Source: Parascedosporium putredinis
Taxonomy: Eukaryota > Ascomycota > Sordariomycetes > Microascales > Microascaceae
Assembly: GCA_949357655.1 (NCBI GenBank)
Contig: CASHTG010000019.1
Location: 1,798,001-1,862,000, forward strand
Direction: 5' to 3'
DNA: 64,000 bases
Position 1 is the stretch's first letter, and each line of letters opens with the position of its first letter. Below, piece by piece: positions 1-11,007 of this stretch. The notes below the pieces were generated by a model, which was not told the DNA's origin, did no database searches, and saw only the letters and a program-made list of their open reading frames with translations. Position numbers and translations under genes: made by a program.

Positions 1-3000
1 TACAAGTACCCTCTTTTCGACAACCGCAATTTATGCAGGTACCAAGCAGGGAGAATACTCTTAATTTGTCTCTGCCCCACATTTGACATCCTCCCCTGAA
101 GGCTGCTGGCTGCCAGGCGAGGGGGCTTGTGGCTTGTCGGGTACATCCAGTCCTCACACTTTGCACATTGATGGACAGACATCGGCGTCGTTGGCATTGG
201 GGGCGCCTGCAGGTCTCACAGGCCTTCGGAACAGTGGTTGGAGAGATGGAGAGATAGGCGGATGTTTTCACCCGCCTTCCCACCTGTGGGGTGCATGTCC
301 CGCTCCCTCCATCAATCCAACCCTCCCTTTTGGCTTGGCTGGCCTCCCGTTCCAATGGCCCTTCTAGGCGGCTCCAAGAGATGTGCAAGGCCATTGAACA
401 GCTTATGGAAAGGGGTAATCGCGCTCTTTCATTGGCGCTCTGAAAAAGGCACGCGCTCTTCAATAGCCCATGGGCAGCTGACCATCTGAGGCCAAATATT
501 AGCGAGCACCACCCGAAAGCGCACAAGCCCATCAGGTCTCTCTCGCAAGCCTCTGGAAGGGGCTTGATGGTGCAATGGAATCCCACGCTCATCAGTGGCC
601 AGGCAAGGCGCTAAGGGAAACTTGAAGTCGCCATCTCCTCGCTTATTCTAGCCATCACAAAATATTTTCAGCGCCGCCTGACCGCCTTGAGCTCAGCCCG
701 TACATCACTAGCCAGCACATGATAAGCTGCAACGTCAGACACCCGCAGCAAAGTGATGGTGACGATGATGATATATGCCGTAGAGTGTAAAGTAGGAGGT
801 AGTAACGCGAGAGGCCGCTCATTCCGGCAGCCGGTCCCTTTAAGAAAGCCGACAGTCTTCATCGCCATCTTGATCCTGCATTTCTTCGCGAAATAATACA
901 GGTAGCATCACTTCTTGGTCTCGAAAAGGATTTTGGCGCGCCTGTGTGAGGGGCGGGACGAAAGATGCAACCTCAGGGGTATACATACATGGGGGTTGAT
1001 GGCGCAGCACAAAAGGAGAGCCGCCTCCCGCTAGTTCATCGAGAGAGGTTGATGGATGTCTCATCCCCCTCTCAACTTAGACCCAACTGGGGCCATGTCC
1101 GGGTTGGTGAAGTGAGGATTGGCATCCACTCTTGACGGTTTCGGACATTGCTTGTGAGGCTCCCGATCACTTGAGAGAGAGCCTAGTCCAGGCGGAGTAA
1201 GATTGGCTCCTCGAACCCAACCTTGCCGCCCTGGCTTCCAGCGGAAGGACCCACTTTGTGCGAGCTGGCTGCGCGACCCGATCCTGGATCCCATTCTGGA
1301 AAAGATGGAGAACTCGGGAACGGGGTGAAAGCGATTCACTATTTTCCTTGATCCACGCACGACAATAGGGGAGAAAGGGCGGTCGCCCACCCAGGGCCGC
1401 TTGACGAAGCGTGATTGTCTACACATTTCTTTTTCTCATGACGGGCCTCATGGAGCACTTATGCAGTAGTAGTTAAATATACCCTCTTCTACGTGCGAGC
1501 CTGGCACCCTGAGATCCTAACTCCGATCGAGAGGGCGCAAGGGTGCCGTCTGCCATGCCGAATTTGCGTTTGCGTCGACGCAAATAAACTTGGTGGGCTT
1601 GGAGCTACCACCTCTTGGCGCCATACAAGCAAGGTTGTCCACTACCATAATACTGTGTGTATCATTTTCCAGCACACAAAAACCTCATCTCCTACAGCAT
1701 AGACATCCTTCTCCAGATCTAAAGTCTTTCCATCTGTCGATCAGGGGTAACGAGGATAGGAAGACCAAAGACGCGGAAAAGCGTCACATTGCCGATTCGG
1801 CGACAGGCCACTTGGTAGTTGTTTTCTTTCCCCTCCTGGGTGTCTCTTTCCCCCGCGTATGGCCCATTGTTCGTGTCAATTAGATCTCCTTCCACTACCC
1901 AGGCTCTCGTCGACAAGCCGCAGACATGATTGACGAGTCCTTGCTTAGTCCCCACAACGCATGAACAGAAAACTATGCAGAGATATCATCATCAGGGCCA
2001 AAGCAGCCGTCCGTGGATGATAGTCGCCGTGTCTCGTGGTCGAGTGGGGCGGGGCTCCTACTCGTAACCAGGGGCCAAGGTGCGAGGGCACGAGGTGGTT
2101 GTTCTTGATCCGAACTTTTTTGAACTCAAGTTATCTCGTCTTCTTTTGCAGAGAGCTAAGAATGGCCATGTCCCCGGGAAACCAGGAATAGTGAGGCTCT
2201 CGGGGATGATGATCTCGTCTTTGCGCATAATCAAATTCCTGCATCATCGTTTTCGTTTTCTTGGGAGTTTGCGCTTTGGCCTTGTTTCGGCCTCAGCTTT
2301 TTCCCTCTCTTTCCTTTCCAGATGTGAGCCTGCCCTTCGAGAAGGACTCGGACTGGTGATCCGGGCTTCGTCAAGATGTCATCCCGTCTTCCACCGCTTG
2401 TCAAGAGATCCCGCTGGCGAAGAGGACGCAAAACATAGACCCCTCATTGACAGGGTCGTTATGCGACCTTGCGAGGACACTTAGCCGGTGCTTCGGCACT
2501 TTATTCAGGTATTCAGAGGCCTCGGAAGAGTGTCTTCGCCTTTTGTGGGGGCCGTTCCATGAGAGAGAGAGAGAGAGATCTAAAGAAAGATGGAGAAATA
2601 TATCAAAACGAAACTTCACCATTCGGCTTTCCCGACCAGGCATCTCCCGCCGAAACTGATGGACGTGGATAGTCGCGTGTAAGATTTTAAGCACCTCGCT
2701 CGCTTGTGTATCAAAACCACACAACATACCAGGAAGAAGATTAAATCCAATACTATGATGCGCCAATGGGCAACGAGGAAGAAGACGGGGAGGGAGGAAA
2801 AGAAGAGAGAGAGAGAGAGCGTGTGAATGGTAAAAACGGGCGTGCAAAATTAGTATCGTTGAGACAGCGCAGACTCTATTTGCGGTCTTGTTTCCGGTGT
2901 TTGATATCCCGTACACGTCCGAGGATCCCTCCCGGCCGAACCTAGACTCTTTGTCAAATGCCCTGCTTTTCTTCCCATGTTTTGTCCCTTTCTCGCAGCG

Positions 3001-4112
3001 AAAATCACACATGGCCGGGATCGACGGGTTTTTCTTGTTCTTCTCTTCACACCCCCATAGCCATGAGGAGCAGAGACTTTGAAAAGAAGGAAGAAAAAGA
3101 AAACTACCGTCGAAGAACCCGACAGAGAGCCCTACGCTGGCCCCTCCCCTCTCTCTTACCCCAGAACGCCCAGGCCGCAGACAGAAACGCGCCCCCGCAC
3201 AAGTCGATGAGGCTTCTCGAAAGGAAATGTCTACAGCGCTCTGAGATCCCCCATCCCCTAGGTGTTGTGCTGCCGGCATCCGATGCCCCAGATTCTCTAT
3301 AGTGTAAAAATTTCCCTTCTTTTTTCTCTTCCATACATGCATAACGTGACGGGCGTCGCTGGTGCCCCGCTCCCCTCCGCTCCTCCGTCCGCGGCACTCT
3401 GCCCTCGCTCAGCCCTGATCGCCTCACTCGACGCAACAGAACAGTCGACCGGGATTTCGCAAACCCATGGCCTCGGCTTTTTTTGTTGTTCTTTTTGCTC
3501 TCATCCTAGAGAAAGTGCAAATCAATCGCAAGGCATTGAACGTGGCGATGCGCTTGGGCCGCTATATGCTTGTTTCGCCTCCCACGAAGAAGGAGAGTTC
3601 GGTCGGTTTCTCTGCCGAAGGACTTGCTTCCTCCCCACCAAGAAGATGAGAATTTGTTCAGCGACCCCGGGCACGATGGGATGACCATCCAACTCATCGT
3701 GGTGGTCTATATGCACCATGAGTCTTGGGATTAGAAACGAGGACGGACATCAGGCCCCCGTATCGTCGAATGCTTCGTCAGCTGTGGAATCTGTTTCATG
3801 ATTACGACTGTGCTACATATGTGAATTCATGCAGTGGGTATAGACGGAGAATCTCCAACGCCGCAGAAAGCCCAAACCCATAAAACCGTCTTGCCCATCC
3901 CAGGCAGAGCCAACCAACTTGAGGAGTAAATGATACAAAAGTGGCGTGTCGTCGTAATCGTTGCCGTGCAGAAAGTAGTAAAAAAACATTCCGAAAACGC
4001 CCAAGCCGTTGAAAGAAGGAAAAAGAAGTGTGCCAGGAGAGGAACCCGGTCCAGCTCCGAGAGTATGACGTGTGTGCGTGTGTGTGGGGCCAAATCTCAT
4101 GTGTCCCCTGCT
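1..4112. other. No gene recognised
   Basis: I see no reading frame with family-like sequence or consistent codon use on either strand. The longer open frames here are low-complexity or basic stretches without recognisable motifs. The stretch holds two GA dinucleotide tracts and otherwise ordinary mixed sequence. The last few hundred bases are the downstream region of ssu72, which is transcribed toward the left. Confidence 0.6.
2561..2819. repeat. Two (GA)n tracts
   Basis: A (GA)9 tract lies at 2561-2578 and a second GA-rich tract at about 2804-2819, both on the top strand. They are simple sequence with no gene of their own. Confidence 0.85.
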
Positions 4113-4966
4113 TTAGAACCAAGCCAGAGTCCAGATGGCGGGAAGATTGGGCCATCTATCCTGCCACTCTCCCAGGATTTCCGGGACCCTTTGATCAAAG
4201 CTCGCTCGTGCAGAGGCGCTACCACTGTCAAAGGCAGTGTGGCCAGCCCGCTCCCGCTCCTCCTTTGCAGCTTGGTTGAGCGAGTTGGCCAGATCGAGGA
4301 TGCCTCGACCGCCCACTAAAGCCTCTTCGTGGTTATCCTTGATATCAACGTTGAAGACATGGACAGGTCGGTTCAGAGGAGCACCGCGGGCGTGAAGGTC
4401 GTCTATGACGGCGTCCCAACACCTTTCTTCGCAAGTGAAAACAATATCTACGATGCCAGCCTCGGTACCATCGCTTCCCTTATCGGTGGAATGCTGGAGC
4501 CTCGGGAAGCCGACATGCCAGTCCTGCCATCTCTCAGGTCCCCATTTCACGTTGCGGTTGCGCTCCAACATGTTGAGCAGACCATTCGCCTTGTAGAGCC
4601 GGGGGTCCTTAGACTCGAGCTCCTTATACATGCTATCATACGAGGTCTTGTTAAACTGATATACGTTGGGCTGCGTGATTGTTGGGCCTGGTAATCGAAC
4701 AAGAGAACCTGTTCCAAAGGAAATGACTGGGTAGTTGGCCTGGGATAGCCTTAGATGTGCTTCCATGGATCTGGCCGTAGATGCGTCACGGTTAGCGATG
4801 AGGAGGATGACGGGTTGGTGGCGAAGCAGGCAAGAGTTTGACCGTACCTATTCTGATTACTGGCGCAGACAGTACAAAATTTGAGCTTGAAGCCACCTTC
4901 CTGACCATCGCCATTCTTAGCCAGCTCCCCTCCTGCGCCGTTGCCGTTCGCGACCTGCATGGCCAT
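4113..4966 (-). CDS. ssu72: Ssu72 RNA polymerase II CTD phosphatase
   Basis: The exons are complement(4848-4966) and complement(4113-4770), giving 258 residues with no frameshift. The intron (4771-4847) has a GTACGG donor and a CAG acceptor and splits the Arg codon of the active-site loop. The N-terminal part carries FCTVCASNQNR followed by SMEAH, which is the C-x5-R phosphatase loop and downstream signature of the Ssu72 family. The C-terminal half has the conserved TCEERCWD block and a DLANSLNQAA helix, and ends in the Trp-rich tail typical of fungal members. Ssu72 removes phosphate from Ser5 (and Ser7) of the polymerase II CTD and works with the cleavage and polyadenylation factor at 3'-end formation in the nucleus. 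The start is the first Met of an MAMQ stretch; the third residue is also Met and could serve. Family assignment is very secure. Confidence 0.95.
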
Positions 4967-6613
4967 ATTTACGGTTGGATGCTATGTCGTATGTCTACAC
5001 TCCTGCTCAGCGGTTAGTACACCTCGTCCTCATCCTTCACGAGGTGTTGTGCAGGAGCAAGGTGGGGAAGCGGGGAGAGGGAAAAGGAAAGGAAAAAGGA
5101 AAAGAAAACGAAGGACAGGAGAAAGGAGGGTTGTAGCATTCCGCGAGCATGGACAGTCGTTCAGAATAAAAGCGTATAAAATTTGCTTCAGCATGTTTGA
5201 AGAAATCAGACAGCTCCAATAGATAAAACTCATCATTTGACGTGCCAGCGGGATAGTACAAAGGAATCATAATCAATGTCATCAATTCACCTTACCTTGT
5301 TTACAAGATAAATAACGAAGTCTGGGTGACTTCACGCGTGCGGAGGCTAATTTGAACTCACACCTCCTTGGTTTTGAAGTGAGGAGAATTTTAAGATGTC
5401 CAAGTTCAAAGAGGCAGCGAACGGGGTTTTGTGGCTGGTTTCCCAGCTGTAGCTCACCAGTGTTTATCCGAGAATGCACGCGAACGACAGGGTGGGGTCC
5501 TCGACTGGCCTCAGTCAATCAACCTTTAGAGCCAAGAGCCCAACATTCTCTTCAGCCCTTGTTCGTGACAAACAAAGAACCCCAAAGAATGACTCGGGAA
5601 ATAGGAAAAACAAGATATCAATTGAACGCTTCTAGCTAGGACAAGATTGGTATAGAGATGGCAGAGCTGTCGCGTATCCTTCATTAGGATCATGGTACGG
5701 GACTAGGCTCCCCTCAGCATTGAATCAAGGAGAGCTTGTCTGGAAACCTCAGTCTCTTGGGTCTCGTCCTTAAAAGTTCGGCATTTTTAGTGAAAGAGGG
5801 CATTGAGACTGGTAAACATCCATCTTTCGAATACAATCTAAAGAAAGTAACTTACCCGGTAGTACGGAGAATGCCTGACGCTGTATATCCGTGGAAGCTT
5901 CGACAAGCTCCAGCTCAGCAGGCACGGTGACCCACCAGCTCGTGCCATTCGGCCAGGAGCTATCCAAGTCACTCTCTTCCCAAGTTTGTCCTTTATTGAT
6001 CGTGGTTTATCATTTGCGGAATCGGATTGATAGCTATCAATCTTTGAGCGCCGAGTAGCTTCATCCCTATGCCAACAACTGATACACTTGGGTGTGAAAC
6101 AGCTCAGTCCATAACACCTCAGCAAAGTCAGTAAACCTCCAATTGAACAATCGAGCTAGCCAATTATTCCGTAAACCCGTCTCGATCCAATTCTGAACAA
6201 CCAAACGAATATCCTCAGACAGTCTCAAAACCCTCCGAATTAATAATTCATGTTCCGTCGTAACCGAAAACCTGCCGGGGAAGGTGTGGGCGGAGCTCCT
6301 GGGACCTGGGAGGAGGGGGAGAGCTTACTAGCGCCAGAGCGTTTTCCCTCAAGAGCTCCGAAAACTTGCGACAAAAGACTTACTAAGCTCCACCTTTCTC
6401 TCCCGCAACTGATGTCATGCCAGGAACATCGCTCGTCAACGAACCTACCCCGAGAGCACCCGTATTTTTCGTTTTGCCCTTTGTAAAAATCTCCATTGTC
6501 CCGATAAAAAAAACAAAAGAATTCTACAGGTCGCCACAGTCAATTCGGCCCCTATCAGCTTTCCTCCTCCCCAATTGAAACGCTCCTTTACACCGGGAAA
6601 GGGAACCAAAAAA
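4967..6613. other. Intergenic region, divergent ssu72 / mcr1 promoters
   Basis: This is the shared upstream region of two divergently transcribed genes. I see no coding frame of interest. A purine-rich stretch (GGAAAAGG-type, about 5058-5130) lies near the ssu72 start. The mcr1 side has CCAATT-type motifs near 6570. No RNA gene was recognised. Confidence 0.6.
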
Positions 6614-7739
6614 ATGTTCTCGCGAACCGTCGTACGCACCCTTCGGCCCCTCCGTTGCCAGGCGGCCAGGTACACCACCATCAACGCTCCCACGCCTCCC
6701 CACCCACCCCCGAGGCTCCCAAGAGCGGCACCAATGCCGCCGTCTACATCGCCGCCGCCGCCGGCCTCGGCGGCGCGGCCTACTACTTCCTAAGCGGTAG
6801 CCCCTCCGGCAAGAGCGTCGAGCCCTCCACCGTCGCCGCCGCCGCCCCCGGCGCCCCGACCTTTACCGGCGGCAGCCAGGGCTTCATCCCCCTCAAGGTT
6901 CTCAGCGTCGAGGACATCAGCCCCAACACCAAGAAGCTCCGCTTCCAGCTTCCCGAGGACAACTCCGTCTCCGGCCTCACCGTTGCCAGCGCCCTGTTGA
7001 CCAAGTTCAAGGCTGAGGGCGCCGAGAAGCCCGTCATCAGGCCCTACACTCCTACTAGCGATGAGAGTAAGCCTTCTAACCCCTTTGATCTCTCCTCCTT
7101 TGAAGCAAGAAGGTCATCCCCCACCCCTCGTTTTTAACCCTGCTAACCAAGTATCCGTCGCGCCCTTTCCATAGCCACCCAGGGCCACCTCGACCTCATC
7201 GTCAAGAAGTACCCTGACGGCCCCATGAGCACCCACATCCACAACCTCAAGCCCGGCGACACCCTCGACTTCAAGGGCCCCCTCCCCAAGTACGCATGGG
7301 AGGCCAACAAGCATAACCACATCGCCCTCCTCGCCGGCGGCACCGGCATCACCCCATGTACCAGCTCGTCCGCTCCATCTTCTCCAACCCCAACGACAAC
7401 ACCAAGGTCACCCTTGTCTTTGGCAACGTCACCGAGAAGGACATCCTCCTCAAGCACGAGCTCGCCGAGCTCGAGAACAAGTACCCCCAGCGATTCCGTG
7501 CCTTCTACGTTCTCGATAACCCCCAAGGGCTGGGCTGGCGGCTCCGGCTTCATCACCAAGGACCTCCTCAAGACCGTGCTCCCCGAGCCCAAGTCCGACA
7601 ACATCAAGATCTTCGTCTGTGGTCCCCGGGCCTGATGAAGTCCATCTCCGGCCCCAAGGTTAGCCCCAAGGACCAGGGCGAGCTTACTGGGTCCCTGAAG
7701 GACCTCGGCTACAACAAGGACCAGGTCTACAAGTTTTAA
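6614..7739 (+). CDS. mcr1: NADH-cytochrome b5 reductase, mitochondrial Mcr1 type
   Basis: The exons are 6614-7066 and 7175-7739, about 340 residues after correction. The intron has a GTAAGC donor, a TGCTAAC branch site and a TAG acceptor. The order of parts is a basic mitochondrial presequence (MFSRTVVRTLRPLR), a hydrophobic anchor (VYIAAAAGLGGAAYYF), the flavin-binding RPYTPTS motif, the NADH-site GGTGITP motif, and a C-terminal CGP-GLM motif. The enzyme passes electrons from NADH through FAD to cytochrome b5 or other acceptors. Mcr1 enzymes sit at the mitochondrial outer membrane or in the intermembrane space. As given, the frame breaks four times, each at a C run: between about 6690 and 6712, at 7352-7355, at 7520-7524 and at 7624-7627. 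Three need one extra C and the third fits two. With these restored the family sequence is continuous to the stop, so I read this as an intact gene in an imperfect consensus rather than a pseudogene. Confidence 0.9.
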
Positions 7740-8485
7740 AAAATGGGTGGATTTGAGACGTGGGTGTTTCTCTCCTTAGTCCATTTTTTCGCGCCTGTTT
7801 TTCATCCAAAGCAGGGGCCGCTAGTGCCGTATAGCACCTGCCGCCGACGATTGTAGCGTTCTTCACTGTACTCGCGTAACAACATGAAGTGACATCAATT
7901 CCTGTGTATAGACTCAAGGTTGAGTAAAGGTTGCCTCGGCCGTGGCGCATGGAGGCTCTTTGTACTGTACGTATGCTAGTGGGGAGGTTATACAATATGA
8001 ATGCATTGATTGATCCATGGATGCTATGTCCCTAGCCTCGATGTTTGTATCCCATTGCTCTTCAGTGTTCAATTCTAGGCACCAATCGGTGTCGTAGTAC
8101 GCTCCATCTGCATCACCATGTTCCTTGCCCATCCTAAGTTCAGGCCGTTGGTGGAGTGGATAGGCACAAGGAAACAAAGATGAGAGAGTGTGGATGTTAT
8201 TTACAAAACAGAGGACGAGGATTAAAAAAGTAAAATATTGGAGTCAGATAGTGTCCATTATCTAAAGCGCCGTAGCCCGTCTTGTTACGCCTTCGTCCTA
8301 AATGCCAAGAAAGAGCCAACTTGACCCGCCACAAAACCAGGAAAAAAATAAAAAAGTGCCAGAAGACAGGGACGGGAGAAAAGAAATGCAAAAGAAATAA
8401 TGTCTTGTTGAGGAAGGAGAGCGAGTGGTTGTCTCTGTCCGGATTGGTAGAGACGGCTTGAAAGTTGTAGCAACCTCTTCCTTGT
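7740..8485. other. Convergent 3' regions of mcr1 and cac2
   Basis: Two genes end facing each other across this interval. It should hold both 3' untranslated regions and polyadenylation sites. I see no additional reading frame or RNA gene. Confidence 0.6.
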
Positions 8486-11007
8486 TTAAGGATTCTGTGC
8501 TACTGGTGTCGGCGCGACGCGCCGCTTCTTTGGTTCTTGGGGTTCGTCTTTCTCGGCCTCGCTAGCAGCCCGTTTTGCACCAACTGTGGCAGCGCTGCTG
8601 CGAGGAGTCTCTGGCGGAGTGGTGATTGGGATACCCGTTACCTTGCCCGAATTGGTCGCCGCAATCCCCGGTACACTCCCAACAATCAAAGGAGGGTTAC
8701 TCACGACGACTGTCGATGCCTGGGTAGTGACTGAGGAGACTGAATTGGACCTGGCGGGTGAGCTAGGACGGCCACTAGGGAACGACACGGTGGATGTAGG
8801 AGGTGACGGGGCGGTGAAGGAGCTTGCTGAATTTCGGTGCTGGTGGCCTTGATAAGGTGAGGGTGGTGCAAACGCCGAGGTAGGTGTGAGGGCCGATGGA
8901 TTTTGGGTTGCTCCAGAGCTGGCGAGAGCTGAGACGGTTGGGTTCTTGAAGCTGGGCACTTCTCCCGAGTATACATCGCCAAGCTCACCAACGTCAAACG
9001 ATAATGTAGAGCAAAAGCCGTCAGAAGAGGTGATTAGAAGAGTCAGCCCGTCGCTTGCCCTATAAGGAGGATATGGGTTAGCATCAAGACAAGCTGCATG
9101 TCCTCCAGCAACAGGCGCCGAGAACTGTGGGCGGGGAAGGAGATCGGGGTTTTCTTACCATGTAAGGTCAGTGAAGGTAGCGCAGTGCAAGTTGCTTACA
9201 ACGCAAAGGGGTGTCTGCTGTTGAGTATCGTAGAGGAGGACGGAATCCTGGGTAGCAACGGCATAGACCATCCGATACGGTAGCACGAACGCGGGCCTTG
9301 GGCCGGTTGTTGAGGCAGTAGCCCCGCCAGAGTCTCCTCCAGATGGCTTCGCCGGGTTCGAGGTCGGGTCTGAGGGGACAGGAGTAGGAAGTGGCGGAGG
9401 CTCCATGGCCGGAGGGCCGTGTGAGGGTGCGGAGAGGGGCTCAGGGAGTGAGGGGATCGGCTCTTCAGAGGAGGACGTATCAATAGTGATGTGTTTGGTA
9501 GTGGCCGGGGTTTGGCGCAGCTGGTAGAAGATCGGAGAGCAGCGCACAACGACGGACGGCTTCTTGTGGCCAGGAAGATGGGCGATTGGGGCCTTGTTGA
9601 TGCCACCTCGAGTGTATATATACACAGTGTTGATAACCTCATAAGTGGGTTTCGAGTCTTTGTCAACCTGGTGTTGCGTCTGATACTGCCCTGAGGGTGT
9701 CAAAAGCAAACTGCCGTCAGGAGTGAAAGTTAATCGTCGGAAAAACGATGTCAAAGTCTCGTTTGCGTATAGGCTAGCATTCTTCATGCCTAGGCCAGTG
9801 CTAGTAAAGGTGGCTTGGGGGATGCTTCCATGGCCATCACGGCAGGTAGGGGCATGGACGGAGCTGGAGAGGGAGACCGCCGGGAAGAGAAAGAGGACCG
9901 CCTGCTGTGGCTAATCACGCTTGGCGGGTTCATAGGCAAAGGAAAGGAGTTTGGCGTTCCAGGGGCAGACGGAACCGGCGAGTTGATGGAGGCTGAGGTG
10001 ACGGACTCGGGCGGGAGTTGCGCACGAACGCCAAAATCGGGGGTGCGGGACTACTAGAGGAGATGCGACGGGGAGGCAGGTCTGCTTTAGCGTGGCTTGC
10101 TAGTTTCGGGGGCTTCGAGTCGTCATAACTGTTCAATGTGTACTGCCCGTCTTTGGTTCGGAGGAGTAGATGTGAACGGACCGGTCCGAGGACTGCGTAG
10201 CGATGAATTCGTTAAGAGGATCCCATGACACTCCCTGGACATAGTGACTATGCTCCGCAATCTGTCGAACAAGATAGCCTGCAAGTTGCATGTTAGCGAT
10301 CCGCGTAGAGAGGAATGCAGATGGGTGGCTTAAGGAAAAGAAGGCATCATACCGGACGCAGTGTTGTAGATGCGCGCAATGTTATCCATACTCCCAATGA
10401 TGAAGTGGGAGCCATCCGGTGACCACGCTAGATCATAGATTTCTGCGCCGCTAGACCGGCACATATGTCTGGCTCTCCACGTCTCCTTGTCCTCGAGCCC
10501 ATCAGAACCAAAGGCAGCTTGATGAGTTTCGGATGGTACCCAGAGAATAACGTTACCATCATCTCCAGCTGAAGCGAGAAGATCACCTATAGCACGCAAA
10601 TGGATAAGCAAGATGTTTACTATCAGCCGTGATAACGACGAAGGGGTCTTCGGCTAGAAAGGGCCAGGGCACCATTACCTTTGGGAGACCATCTCACGAC
10701 ATTTACGGCCTGTGTATGTTTGGCTAGAGTAGAGAGATAGTCGACCTTACGGGACTCTCCGTCACCCTCGATTTTCCACAACTATATATGCTGTGAATTA
10801 GTTGAACCGGTCTACGACAGCGTTCCAGCGCCTTGTTCCAATAGTTGGGCCTCGGAGGACATTAAGAAAAAGAAGGGGGGCACATACCCTAACATTGTTA
10901 TCCCCGCCCGCAGTGGCTAGTCTTCCCTTGCCGTTAGGCTCAAAGTGTGCTGAGTAGACGGGTGCATTCTGGTCATGCCAGTTGATAATGAGGGGTGTGC
11001 TTTTCAT
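8486..11007 (-). CDS. cac2: CAF-1 subunit B, WD40 histone chaperone subunit (Cac2)
   Basis: There are five exons on the minus strand: 11007-10888, 10781-10679, 10586-10353, 10278-9159 and 9059-8486, about 717 residues. The protein opens with MKSTPLIINWHD and runs through WD repeats (LATAGGDNNVRLW, LLASAGDDGNVILW, DLAWSPDG, GVSWDPLNEFIATQSSD), then the family-specific FFRRLTFTPDGSLLLTPSG block. A later WD unit follows, and a Ser/Thr/Pro-rich tail ends with a basic KKRR motif. Cac2 is the p60-like subunit of chromatin assembly factor 1, which deposits H3-H4 behind replication forks in association with PCNA. Exon 2 uses the acceptor ATATATAG; using the CAG 9 bases upstream would bring in a stop. 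Three frame breaks occur in exon 4, each one C short on the coding strand: at about 10160-10165, at the top-strand G run 10039-10043, and at 9817-9821. Lengths sum to a whole number of codons only when all three are restored. Confidence 0.92.

Noticed and set aside
2401..3342. A 313-codon minus-strand open frame
   Set aside because: It runs through GA-repeat sequence and has no motif. The translation looks like noncoding DNA, with Cys/Arg/Ser scatter.
6614..7739. mcr1 as a pseudogene
   Set aside because: Four frame breaks in 1.1 kb would suggest decay, but there are no in-frame stops, splice sites are intact, every catalytic motif is kept, and the same C/G-run losses occur in essential neighbours.
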